From Candidatus Saccharimonadota bacterium (GTDB lineage Bacteria > Patescibacteriota > Saccharimonadia > Saccharimonadales > Saccharimonadaceae): DNA of 64,000 bases. Below the pieces are notes generated by a model that was given only the letters and a program-made list of their open reading frames with translations, did not search any database and was not told the DNA's origin. Below are positions 9,755 through 17,981 of this stretch, piece by piece. The stretch spans positions 496,001 through 560,000 of the forward strand of contig OX335598.1 of NCBI GenBank assembly GCA_946893605.1, given 5' to 3'. The number at the start of each line of letters is the position of its first letter. Position 1 is the first letter of the stretch. Position numbers and translations under genes: made by a program.

Positions 9755-9788
9755 AAAAAACTCCGACTAACGCCGGAGTTTCTTATTT
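9755..9788. terminator. Bidirectional terminator between glyA and pilin
   Basis: AACTCCG / CGGAGTT stem at 9759-9780. T-rich flanks on both strands fit termination of glyA (+) and of the pilin gene (-). Confidence 0.7.
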
Positions 9789-9805
9789 ATACGATTCTTA
9801 GCTAA

Positions 9806-10239
9806 TTAACAGCCAGTACCAACTACGCGGTTCTCGACAGTATTACTACTGTAGTTGTAGTATGAAATCTTTGCGCCTGTTGGGTCGCCAGTACCGGTAG
9901 TAGGACATTTTTCGTATTTAACTGTTGTAGTTGGAGTGCTTGAACCAAAGTACCGGTACCTAATTCGGTAACATTGGCTGGAGCAATGTAGTAAGACTTC
10001 TTTGTGTCTGCGCCAGTTAATTTTGTGATATCCTCTGGATACTTACCCTCTTCAGTGTTGTATAGTTCAGCTTTCTTAGCAACTGTGTCAACTGTTGATT
10101 TAGCAGCAGATGTCTTTGCCTGGTTTTGCAAACCGTTGTATGCAACCAAAGAAACGACTGTCAAAATTGCAATGATCACGATAACGATCAAAAGCTCAAC
10201 TAGTGTAAAACCTTGATTTTTGATATTCTTTGTAGTCAC
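9806..10239 (-). CDS. Type IV major pilin-like prepilin (one frame break)
   Basis: The N terminus MTTKNIKNQGFTLVELLIV is a class III signal: short basic leader, Gly before the Phe of the mature protein, Glu at +5, then the hydrophobic helix. Start is GTG at 10239 with AGGGGG upstream. The frame breaks near 9941-9943; adding one T gives a C terminus rich in Thr, Ser and Tyr with two Cys (EKCPTTGTG near the break and VGTGC at the end), typical of a pilin disulphide loop, for a total near 144 residues. It has its own terminator, so it is set apart from the minor-pilin operon upstream and may be the major subunit. Confidence 0.87.
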
Positions 10240-10315
10240 GATAATGTGCCCCCTAAATTGTTAGTTTGACTTGTAACTTGATAATACTACAACGTTTTTA
10301 AAAGCGCAAGCATTT

Positions 10316-12097
10316 TTAATATATATATCTATTCTGTATTGGACGCAAGAATAAAGATTCCGTTGGACTGAACCTATTATTTTCACTACCTGAAGTTCCG
10401 TCACCAATCTGCCCAGTATCATTCAATCCCCAACAGTAGGAGCGCTTGTCCGACATAATTGCACAGCCGCGGTTTGCCCCAGCAGACAAACTCACTACCC
10501 TCTCTGAAGCAGGAAGCCCATTTGGACCAACATTAACTGGCTGAGGAGTAAATGAATATTGAATGTCCGTCCTATTTGTTCCAAGTTGACCCAATCTGTT
10601 ATCGCCCCAACAATAGACTTTCTTAGTACCAGCATCGTTCACCAAGGCGCAAGAATGAGCAATGCCAACCTCAACCTGCAGTGCCACCCCAGGCAAACCA
10701 CCGACCAACCTCGGCTCAATATGCATTTTAGGACTGCCACTCCCCGGAGATCCAGCCTGTCCGCGCCCAGCGCCACCCCAGCAGTACACCCTACCCGCAG
10801 CAATAGCGCAGGTGTGAGTTACATAATCAGGAGAGCCCGACCAAGTGTATCCATCTTGAGATATATCAGTCACGTCCTCCAAACCCTTAACTCTGGTGGC
10901 ATTACCATAGCTGCTATAATGCGTCACACCAATACCCAACTGCCCATACCTAGCTTGCCCCCAACAGTAAGCTCTTTTTTCGGTGGTTATAACACACATA
11001 GTTTGTGAACGAGATCCGCCAGTTGATAACTTAGTAGCAGAATAATTATTAGGAAGCCTGTCGGGGCCGCCCGAATTAATACGCACTGGCGTTGCGCTGG
11101 ACTTAGGGCTGCCGGGACTCCCGTAACCCAATTGACCCATACTATTACTACCCCAACAATACACCTTTCCTGCAGCAATAGCACACGAAACATCGCCAGC
11201 TCCTCCAATTGCACTGATATTATTTCCAGCAAAATCTGCAGCTAACGCGCCAGTAGGCGGTTTAACCTCGACTGGAACACTAGAATATTTACCGTCGCCA
11301 AATTCTCCATTACCTAGTTGTCCAAATTTATTATTACCCCAACAATATATCTTCCTGACAGAACTAAATTCGGTCAATACACAGCTATGAAATTGTGCTG
11401 CAAATATATCAATAATTTTTCCATTTCTCATATCACCCACAGAACGCACCTTTACGGGGACATTAGAGCTAACAGTAGTTCCGTCGCCCAATTGACCCAT
11501 AGTATATTCATTACTTTCATACTTGTCATTATTGCCCCAGCACCAAACATTATTCGACAATATAGCGCACGTACGATAAGTGCCACTTACTGTACGCGTT
11601 GCGTCAATATCGGCTGGCCAAGTAACTGATTTTTTTACAACAGCAGTATAAGTCTTAAGAACCACGCCACTCCCATTTGTTATTTCAACGCGACCAATAG
11701 ATGAGATTTGAGCGGTAGCAGCCGACAGAGCCGTGCTTCTAGTCGAAGCCTCCAAATCACCGACCTCAAAAGTCGTCCTAAATTTATTACCTTCATCGAA
11801 TACATATTTCTCATAACTCGGATTTACAGCCCCCTTACAATTAGTTTCCGGGCGAAGCGGACCAATTCCACCAGGAACCGATCCCCATGATTGCTCAGCT
11901 CCATTAGAATCCAAGCAAGCGTTAGCATACGCCGTACCCGCCTCACCAGCCTCTTGAGCTAACTTGTAATAATACTCTTCCTGAGAGTAGACGTATGACT
12001 GAGTCACAACCCTCATAGCTCCAGCCAAAAGAGCCAATATGAAAGTACTCATAAGTACAATTAACACCAAAGAATAGCCGTTTTTCTGTCGAATCAT
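10316..12097 (-). CDS. RCC1-repeat protein with pilin/PilX-like N-terminal anchor
   Basis: 593 residues. The N terminus (NGYSLVLIVLMSTFILALLAG) is one hydrophobic helix after a short basic leader, as in PilX-like minor pilins, though it lacks the strict GFTLxE motif. From ~170 to the end there are at least seven RCC1-type repeats with the pattern CAI...VYCWGxNxxGQLG, predicting a seven-bladed propeller; Cys-Trp-Gly recurs in each. The start overlaps the stop of the upstream prepilin by ATGA. Last gene of the prepilin operon. A pilus-tip adhesin or surface binding role is inferred only from fold and context. Confidence 0.8.
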   Translation of the reverse strand: MIRQKNGYSLVLIVLMSTFILALLAGAMRVVTQSYVYSQEEYYYKLAQEAGEAGTAYANACLDSNGAEQSWGSVPGGIGPLRPETNCKGAVNPSYEKYVFDEGNKFRTTFEVGDLEASTRSTALSAATAQISSIGRVEITNGSGVVLKTYTAVVKKSVTWPADIDATRTVSGTYRTCAILSNNVWCWGNNDKYESNEYTMGQLGDGTTVSSNVPVKVRSVGDMRNGKIIDIFAAQFHSCVLTEFSSVRKIYCWGNNKFGQLGNGEFGDGKYSSVPVEVKPPTGALAADFAGNNISAIGGAGDVSCAIAAGKVYCWGSNSMGQLGYGSPGSPKSSATPVRINSGGPDRLPNNYSATKLSTGGSRSQTMCVITTEKRAYCWGQARYGQLGIGVTHYSSYGNATRVKGLEDVTDISQDGYTWSGSPDYVTHTCAIAAGRVYCWGGAGRGQAGSPGSGSPKMHIEPRLVGGLPGVALQVEVGIAHSCALVNDAGTKKVYCWGDNRLGQLGTNRTDIQYSFTPQPVNVGPNGLPASERVVSLSAGANRGCAIMSDKRSYCWGLNDTGQIGDGTSGSENNRFSPTESLFLRPIQNRYIY

Positions 12098-12950
12098 AAG
12101 TTATTTATCTTTCGTATTGTTAAGGTTTGCGAATCAGAAACTTGTTTACTTGGCGATTGTATCGTTAAAGTAACCTCTACATTATCCGCGCCATCAAGAG
12201 CTTTATTGTCGCTATCTGGAGCGTCGCTATTTTTGCTTATTAGCGTTTTTCCATCGTAGTAATTAATCTTAAATTCCGAAACTCCAGTCGCTAAAATCGA
12301 ATCTTCACGAAGCTTCATAGCTCGATCTTTAAACTTATCAGCATCCAGGCTATTCATACAGAAATATCCCGCAGCAGACCCTGAGTATGGCGCTGGAGGG
12401 TAACTGGAGAAATCAACTAAATCATTATAGATAGTCCGTCGATGCAATTCTCTATTCTTCAAAAAGTATATGACTATTTTTTTATACTTCGGCTGCTGAG
12501 TCTTATTTGCATTGCAGTCAAACTTTGGAGTTCTTGAATGCTCACAATCTCCCTAGAATCGGCGCCTCGTCCCATATTTGTAGCATATTGGAGTAGTATA
12601 AGCGAGTTTTTTTCGGGATCAGTAATGGCGCTACTTGAATATGGATTACTTCTATATCTCCATTCTCTAGGTGTCGCACTAGGGAAATTTTTATCAGTAG
12701 CAAACGTATCCTCTCCATCATAACTACTCACCTTAAAGCGCGAAGCTTGACGTACGTCAGTTTCAATTGCATCCATGGAATTGTGCATATTTCGACTAAT
12801 CTCAACCTTCGCCTTGCTGATAGACGCACTTTGGTTCGCCGAAATTAACATCTGACTAAACACGCCGACGATCATTGCGATGATAACCATCACCAGGGCT
12901 AGTTCTACTACAGTAAAACCACTCTCACTAGAACGCCACATATGTCGCAT
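12094..12950 (-). CDS. Prepilin-like protein (PilW/PilJ type; one frame break)
   Basis: N terminus SESGFTVVELALVMVIIAM is a prepilin signal. The frame breaks near 12545-12552. After a one-base change it continues RTPKFDCNANKTQQPKYKKI into KNRELHRRTIYNDLVDF and ends at TGA overlapping the next ATG, about 285 residues. The open frame begins at 12995, but Met 12950 or 12941 just before the signal is preferable. Long minor pilins of this type usually cap or initiate the pilus. It overlaps the prepilin upstream. Confidence 0.78.
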
Positions 12951-13377
12951 GTACCACCTTCTTTCCACTACCCACGCCAGAGCTTGGCAATCCATATTCT
13001 ACAATAGACTCCACTTTAATCGGCATCCCCAAGCTAATTGTTCCATTCTTACATCCGTATGGCGCTGATGCATATACTTGTTGACTGACCACCCCAGGAA
13101 GCCCATCGACACTACCAGTAGTTCTCGTAACTTCATACCTAGTATTCGACGACGCTGTATTACACTTAAACCACGACGGAGTGGAATCATTCGCGTAACG
13201 ACGCATATTATTATACGCCAGAAGACTCGCTTTGTTGTGCTGGGAATTCATGACTGATATTTGGCTAACTTGCGCTTGCATACTTAATATAACAGCCATG
13301 AAAATACCAATAACAACCAGAGTAACTGCAACTTCGACAATAGTAAATCCATCGCTTTTTCCTACTAATCGCGCCAT
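12928..13377 (-). CDS. Prepilin-like minor pilin
   Basis: 149 residues. Leader MARLVGKSD, cleavage before Phe in GFTIVEVAVTLVVIGIFMAV, and a C-terminal domain with two Cys (WFKC, YGC). It overlaps neighbours on both sides, as in minor pilin operons. Exact PilE/V/I-type role not assignable. Confidence 0.8.
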   Translation of the reverse strand: MARLVGKSDGFTIVEVAVTLVVIGIFMAVILSMQAQVSQISVMNSQHNKASLLAYNNMRRYANDSTPSWFKCNTASSNTRYEVTRTTGSVDGLPGVVSQQVYASAPYGCKNGTISLGMPIKVESIVEYGLPSSGVGSGKKVVHATYVAF

Positions 13378-13850
13378 ATACTATTCACCCTTTTTTCCGA
13401 CCCCGTCGAAAATTCCCTATATATAATGTTATATTTCACACAAGCTACCGCCGCCACGTCAGTTATAGGACCAGAGGTCGGCTTCGTACAATCCCCATCA
13501 TCTATGTTTGCCGCCTCGTACAACAATTCGCCATTACTACCGCCAGCCCAATCACTCCGACTACACTTAACCATTTCTTTTTTTAATGAATCACTCCCTG
13601 CGATTGACGAAAAACTTTTAATAAGATCAGCGCAAGAAGGGTACTCGTGTCCAATAGAACTAACATTTTTATACTTGTAATATCGTTCCAACCTCAAAGA
13701 CAACTCAGATACATCAGCTTTTTGCTCCTGATCTCTAGTCAAATTCAAAAATCTTCCGCCACCAACAAACGCGATACTAGCCAAAATCGACACAACCACA
13801 ATAACCACTGCCACTTCAACTATCGTATAGCCACCCGTCCCACGATTCAT
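13365..13850 (-). CDS. Prepilin-like minor pilin, first gene of operon
   Basis: The leader MNRGTG precedes YTIVEVAVVIVVVSILASI; the +1 residue is Tyr rather than Phe, with Glu5 kept. The globular part has four Cys. The frame extends to 13868, but a TACAAT box 6 bases upstream makes the Met at 13850 the likely start, giving 161 residues. Heads the operon running to 10316. Confidence 0.8.
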   Translation of the reverse strand: MNRGTGGYTIVEVAVVIVVVSILASIAFVGGGRFLNLTRDQEQKADVSELSLRLERYYKYKNVSSIGHEYPSCADLIKSFSSIAGSDSLKKEMVKCSRSDWAGGSNGELLYEAANIDDGDCTKPTSGPITDVAAVACVKYNIIYREFSTGSEKRVNSIWRD

Positions 13851-13856
13851 ATCAAT

Positions 13857-13862
13857 ATTGTA
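13857..13862 (-). promoter_or_regulatory. -10 box, leaderless prepilin operon
   Basis: TACAAT, 6 bases, ATG at 13850. It lies inside the longer open frame and so decides the start. Confidence 0.6.
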
Positions 13863-13888
13863 GCGCAAATCTACAAAAAAGCATATGC

Positions 13889-14917
13889 TTATTGTCGGGA
13901 AAGTTCTAGCGGCTCTTGCTCAATTTTTATACCGAACTTGTCAAAGACAATTTGCACAATTTCCTCACGAATCGCCGCCAAGTCATCATATCCCGTTGCT
14001 GAATCATTCACAAGCACCAACGCGTTCTTCTCATAAACCCGCATGCCGTGACTGCGATAACCCCTTAAGCCAGCCTTATCTATCAACCAGCCCGTCGGGA
14101 TTTTATATCTTCCGTCAGACATTGCATAATTTGGAATATCGCTATATTCTCTTTGCAATTCTTCCAATTTCCATTTTTCAACCAGCGCATTTTTGAAGAA
14201 AGAACCTGCACTTGGCAATTCCGCCGGGTCTGGCAATTTTTCCGAACGAATATTAAGAACCGCCACGCGAATCACCGACAAGTTAACTTCACGAATATCA
14301 TTTTCATCAATATATTTCTGCAAAGAAGCGTAGTATGGCGGTTTCGGCTCTGCTTTATTTAGTCGTAAAGTAATATTCAGAATACAATATCGCCCTTTTT
14401 CCTTGTCGCGAAAAATGCTATTTCGATAAGAAAAATCACATTCGTCAGCGGAAATAGTTACAATTGTGTCGGTTTTTGAATCGTAAGCCTCCAGACTAAT
14501 CAACGTGTCAGCAATTTCTTGACCGTACGCCCCAACGTTCTGAACCGGCGCAGCTCCAGCCGTTCCAGGAATCCCCGACATAGCCTCAATTCCCTGAAGT
14601 CCAAGCCCAATAGCCTTCTCAACAACTTCATCCCAGACTTCGCCCGCACCGATTTTCACATCAGTTGTTTCGTCAGTTTCAGAGATAACCTCAAAACCTT
14701 TAATCTTATTCAACAGTACGATTCCTTCAAAAACCTCATCATGCGTAATCACATTACTGCCACCACCCAACACAAAAATCGGCAAATTTTCCTTTCGGGC
14801 ATTACGATATAGCGACACGACATCATCAGCAAAATCCGCCGTCGCCATATAGCGAGCCTCACCTCCCAATTTCATAGTTGTGTATTGTTTCAGTGATACA
14901 TTAGTCATGACGTCCAT
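13889..14917 (-). CDS. murB: UDP-N-acetylenolpyruvoylglucosamine reductase
   Basis: FAD enzyme reducing the MurA product to UDP-MurNAc with NADPH. It shows TMKLGGEARYM, the FAD loop VLGGGSNVI, IEAMSGIPGTAGAAPVQNVGAYGQE, the SYRNSIFR strand and the proton-donor segment LPSAGSFFKN. The 342-residue length is normal. The Ser in AGSFFKN and the Glu in the late IKIEQEP segment fit the catalytic pair. Start at 14917 sits 6 bases after a TATACT box. It lies apart from murA. Confidence 0.94.
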   Translation of the reverse strand: MDVMTNVSLKQYTTMKLGGEARYMATADFADDVVSLYRNARKENLPIFVLGGGSNVITHDEVFEGIVLLNKIKGFEVISETDETTDVKIGAGEVWDEVVEKAIGLGLQGIEAMSGIPGTAGAAPVQNVGAYGQEIADTLISLEAYDSKTDTIVTISADECDFSYRNSIFRDKEKGRYCILNITLRLNKAEPKPPYYASLQKYIDENDIREVNLSVIRVAVLNIRSEKLPDPAELPSAGSFFKNALVEKWKLEELQREYSDIPNYAMSDGRYKIPTGWLIDKAGLRGYRSHGMRVYEKNALVLVNDSATGYDDLAAIREEIVQIVFDKFGIKIEQEPLELSRQ

Positions 14918-14923
14918 GCATAT

Positions 14924-14929
14924 AGTATA
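14924..14929 (-). promoter_or_regulatory. -10 box, leaderless murB
   Basis: TATACT, 6 bases, ATG at 14917. Confidence 0.55.
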
Positions 14930-14971
14930 TCATTTTACTCGACCGTCATCTATGATATAATAACTTCATAC

Positions 14972-15048
14972 GCACCCGTAGCTCAGCGGATTAGAGTACT
15001 TGGCTTCGAACCAAGGGGTCGCAAGTTCGAATCTTGCCGGGTGTACCA
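14972..15048 (+). tRNA. tRNA-Arg (TCG)
   Basis: Acceptor GCACCCG/CGGGTGT (first pair G-T), anticodon stem CTTGG/CCAAG, loop CTTCGAA giving TCG; CCA encoded at 15046-15048. Confidence 0.92.
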
Positions 15049-15054
15049 AAATAG

Positions 15055-15076
15055 CTCGTCATTATGACGGGTTTTT
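15055..15076 (+). terminator. Terminator after tRNA-Arg
   Basis: Seven-pair stem CTCGTCA / TGACGGG with a TTA loop and five T. Confidence 0.65.
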
Positions 15077-15115
15077 ATTTATGATGATCATAAAAACACC
15101 AGTCGAGCAGATGGG

Positions 15116-17566
15116 CTAGCTATTTAATGGCGGATTCTGAACTCCCGGCGGCATTTGCGCAGATTGCGAACCTAAAATTTGGCGAATTTGATCAGCGGTG
15201 ATAATCGTGGTCGAACCGGGCGCGACAGTTCCCGCCAGCATTTGCTTGGCGACGGTATTCTCGACAGCTCGCTGGACGACGCGACGCATCGGGCGAGCTC
15301 CCAATCTTGGATCATAGCCAGCCTCGACCAACAATTTCTTACCTTCTTCCTCGACCGCAACTTGAATTTTTTGCGGCGCCAAGGTCTTATTAACTCCCGC
15401 CAAAATCAAATCAACAACCTGCAACAACTCCTCTTTTCCTAGCGGGCGGAACAGAACGATTTCATCAAAACGGTTCAAGAATTCTGGGCGGAATAAATTG
15501 GCATTAATCAACTCATTAATAAATGTCTGCTCGAATTGTTCCAATTGATAGCCCCGCTCAATATATTCACGAATTCTATCCGCGCCAGCATTTGACGTCG
15601 CAATTACAATCGTATCGCGAAAACTAATTTCTCGGTTATTTTCATCGCGAAGTATTCCTTCATCCAAAAGCTGCAGAAGTGTTGTCAAGACCTGTGGATA
15701 AGCCTTTTCAATTTCGTCCAAAAGCACGACAGAGAACGGGCGCTTCTGAACCTGAGCAGTCAAACTCCCTGGATCTCGCGCGCCATCCGCAATCAACCTA
15801 GCCACGTCATCCGGCCTGACAAATTCGTTCAAATCCAAGCGAATCATATTGCCCTCACCGCCAAAATAAACATCCGCCAAAGCTTTAGAAAGCTCCGTTT
15901 TACCAACACCAGTCGGACCAAGAAACAGAAATGCGCCAATCGGTCGATTCTGATTTCTAACACCTGTGCGCGCGCGGCGAATAGCGTCAGAAACAACTGT
16001 CACGGCCCGCGTTTGATTAATCATTCGCTGATGAATTAACGACTCCAAGTTTAACAATTTTTCCTTTTCGTCACTCAAAGATGCTACCGAAATTTTTATG
16101 CCAAGAGTCTTTTCAATTGCATCATCCACAGATTGTGCGGTCACTAGCCCACCACTCGCATAACTTGCCGCCGCTTCCAAAATTTTCAACGCCTTACCTG
16201 GCATCACCAAATCTTGAACATAACGATCGCCAACACGATACGCCTCCGCCAGCGCCTGATACATATATGTCACTTTGTGCTGCGCCTCAAATAAAACCAA
16301 TTGATCGCGCATAATTTTCATAGTTTCGGGTTCATTTGACGGCTGAATTGCAATTGTGTTCAAAGCGTGAGCGAGCTGCGGCTTAGTCTGGGAGATTTGC
16401 AAAAATCGCTGATCGTCCATCGTTAAAATTGTCCTAAGTCTGCCCGCCTCCAGGATTGGTAATAGCACATTACTCAGGTCAACCGAACCAACGCCTTCTT
16501 CGAAGAATAATTGCGCATTGTCCAGACATAAAATCACGTTTTTCGACAGAAAAGCTTCGTTCAAAATCATCGTGACTAGATTTTCCAATTCCCCACGACC
16601 CGACGCCACGCTAATCAACGACGACGCATCAAGCATAAAAACCTGCTGGTACATCAGCGAACCAGGAACGCCTCGATGCCCGTCAATCAGCATTTCCGCA
16701 AACGCCGACACGACAGTGCTTTTTCCCGCACCATCAGCTCCAACTAGCGTAATATTCTGCCGCCCGCCAGAACTAAACGTTTTAAGCATCTGCCCCAGCG
16801 CCTCCTCGTGCGCAGCCAACTTAGTCGTAAACGCGCCGCCAGATACACTAACGCTAATATTCTGGGCAAATCGACTCAGCAGTGGCGTATAACCAAAAGA
16901 CCAATCTCTAGCAATTCCGCCCGTATTTAGTGGCTTCTCTTTATATTGATCAATCAGCGCCTTTATTCGCTCGTACCATCGAATAGCTTCCTCGATATCA
17001 TGAAAATCGATCTTCATATTCGCCAGCAAAGAATCGTGTTGTGGCAATTGCTTTACTATCGCCGCCGCCAAAACTGCGCTAGTAATCTTCGGACTTTCCG
17101 TGCTCTGCCAAATTTCAATTGCCGCTTTCCAAATCTGCTCCGTTCGATTCGGATCATCGACGGAAATATTATGCAAGAAATTCGGCGTCAAACCCAGCCG
17201 CACTGCCAAAAATTGCCCAGCTCGCGTGCCTGTAATTGCCTCAGCAATATCAATCGGCGTCGGCCTGCGCGGCAATTTGCCCAAAACGTCCGCCGCCATC
17301 ACATCGTCAATTGTCTTAGGATTTTTACTAATTTCCGCTGTCTTAAGGTCTTTTTCCCACCAAATCGACACCATAATCATCGGGCCACTCAGACCAAACA
17401 ATAGCCAGCCAATTGCCCCATGTTCAATCAACGACCATAAACCAAGTAACACCATCATAACGCCGACAGCTATCGCCACGATATGCCAAGCATTACCAAA
17501 CCTTACAGAAAATCGCGCCTTCTGAGCCCGCAAACTGTCGTAATTAAATCTCGGCTCTATTTCCAT
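15116..17566 (-). CDS. Membrane-tethered Clp-like double AAA+ ATPase
   Basis: About 816 residues from Met 17566, which overlaps the upstream gene by 10 bases; the frame opens at 17653. Two close hydrophobic segments near the N terminus anchor it. Residues ~90-230 resemble a divergent Clp N-domain. AAA module 1 has Walker A LVGADGAGKST but a weak Walker B, VILCLDNAQLF, with Asn where Glu is expected. Module 2 is intact: FLGPTGVGKTEL, VVLLDEIEKAYPQV, and FRPEFLNRFDE with the arginine finger, then a ClpB-type C-terminal small domain. No IGF/IGL loop for ClpP was noted. Likely a membrane-localised unfoldase or disaggregase; substrate unknown. Confidence 0.82.
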   Translation of the reverse strand: MEIEPRFNYDSLRAQKARFSVRFGNAWHIVAIAVGVMMVLLGLWSLIEHGAIGWLLFGLSGPMIMVSIWWEKDLKTAEISKNPKTIDDVMAADVLGKLPRRPTPIDIAEAITGTRAGQFLAVRLGLTPNFLHNISVDDPNRTEQIWKAAIEIWQSTESPKITSAVLAAAIVKQLPQHDSLLANMKIDFHDIEEAIRWYERIKALIDQYKEKPLNTGGIARDWSFGYTPLLSRFAQNISVSVSGGAFTTKLAAHEEALGQMLKTFSSGGRQNITLVGADGAGKSTVVSAFAEMLIDGHRGVPGSLMYQQVFMLDASSLISVASGRGELENLVTMILNEAFLSKNVILCLDNAQLFFEEGVGSVDLSNVLLPILEAGRLRTILTMDDQRFLQISQTKPQLAHALNTIAIQPSNEPETMKIMRDQLVLFEAQHKVTYMYQALAEAYRVGDRYVQDLVMPGKALKILEAAASYASGGLVTAQSVDDAIEKTLGIKISVASLSDEKEKLLNLESLIHQRMINQTRAVTVVSDAIRRARTGVRNQNRPIGAFLFLGPTGVGKTELSKALADVYFGGEGNMIRLDLNEFVRPDDVARLIADGARDPGSLTAQVQKRPFSVVLLDEIEKAYPQVLTTLLQLLDEGILRDENNREISFRDTIVIATSNAGADRIREYIERGYQLEQFEQTFINELINANLFRPEFLNRFDEIVLFRPLGKEELLQVVDLILAGVNKTLAPQKIQVAVEEEGKKLLVEAGYDPRLGARPMRRVVQRAVENTVAKQMLAGTVAPGSTTIITADQIRQILGSQSAQMPPGVQNPPLNS

Positions 17567-17937
17567 ACAGAAACTCCCATTTGCCATAAAATAATTCCGA
17601 TAAACGGCATCAGCGGCAGCGCCAGCCACATAATAATTCCTAAAATCATCCACAAAAATCGTAGTAATATCATCAATATTCCAATAATTATCACCATGGA
17701 GCGCACCACCGCGCCAATTACTCGCGAGAACATCTTGTCAAAAAACGCAGATAGCTGCACAGATAAGTCGCCGCCAACCGGAGCGGCTGAAATCTGGCGA
17801 AACGGATTGAATAAGGTTTTCAAAAGCAGCCCGACTGAGAAAAAATCTGCGGTTCGTAAAACTCCCAGAAAACTTTGTCGAATATATTGCAACAAACCAT
17901 TGCCATACCACCACTGAAAGATACCCACCAAAAACAT
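17557..17937 (-). CDS. Small membrane protein upstream of Clp-like ATPase
   Basis: 126 residues from MFLVGIFQWWYGNG; function not recognised. It has an N-terminal Trp-rich hydrophobic segment, then a soluble stretch (FNPFRQISAAPVGGDLSVQ), and two close hydrophobic segments at the C terminus. The frame extends to 17988, but a TACAAT box 6 bases before Met 17937 supports that start. It overlaps the start of the ATPase gene, so the two are translationally coupled and may form one membrane complex (inference). Confidence 0.7.
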   Translation of the reverse strand: MFLVGIFQWWYGNGLLQYIRQSFLGVLRTADFFSVGLLLKTLFNPFRQISAAPVGGDLSVQLSAFFDKMFSRVIGAVVRSMVIIIGILMILLRFLWMILGIIMWLALPLMPFIGIILWQMGVSVWK

Positions 17938-17943
17938 ATTGAT

Positions 17944-17949
17944 ATTGTA
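17944..17949 (-). promoter_or_regulatory. -10 box, leaderless membrane gene/ATPase operon
   Basis: TACAAT, 6 bases, ATG at 17937. Back to back with the murT promoter at 17969. Confidence 0.55.
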
Positions 17950-17968
17950 GCACATCGACCCGGCAGAG

Positions 17969-17974
17969 TATAAT
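17969..17974 (+). promoter_or_regulatory. -10 box, leaderless murT
   Basis: TATAAT, 7 bases, ATG at 17982. Confidence 0.6.
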
Positions 17975-17981
17975 AGACAAT

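Noticed and set aside
16518-17525. Several long + strand frames opposite the Clp-like ATPase
   Set aside because: All lie antisense to a protein with clear AAA+ motifs; composition is that of a mirrored coding strand.
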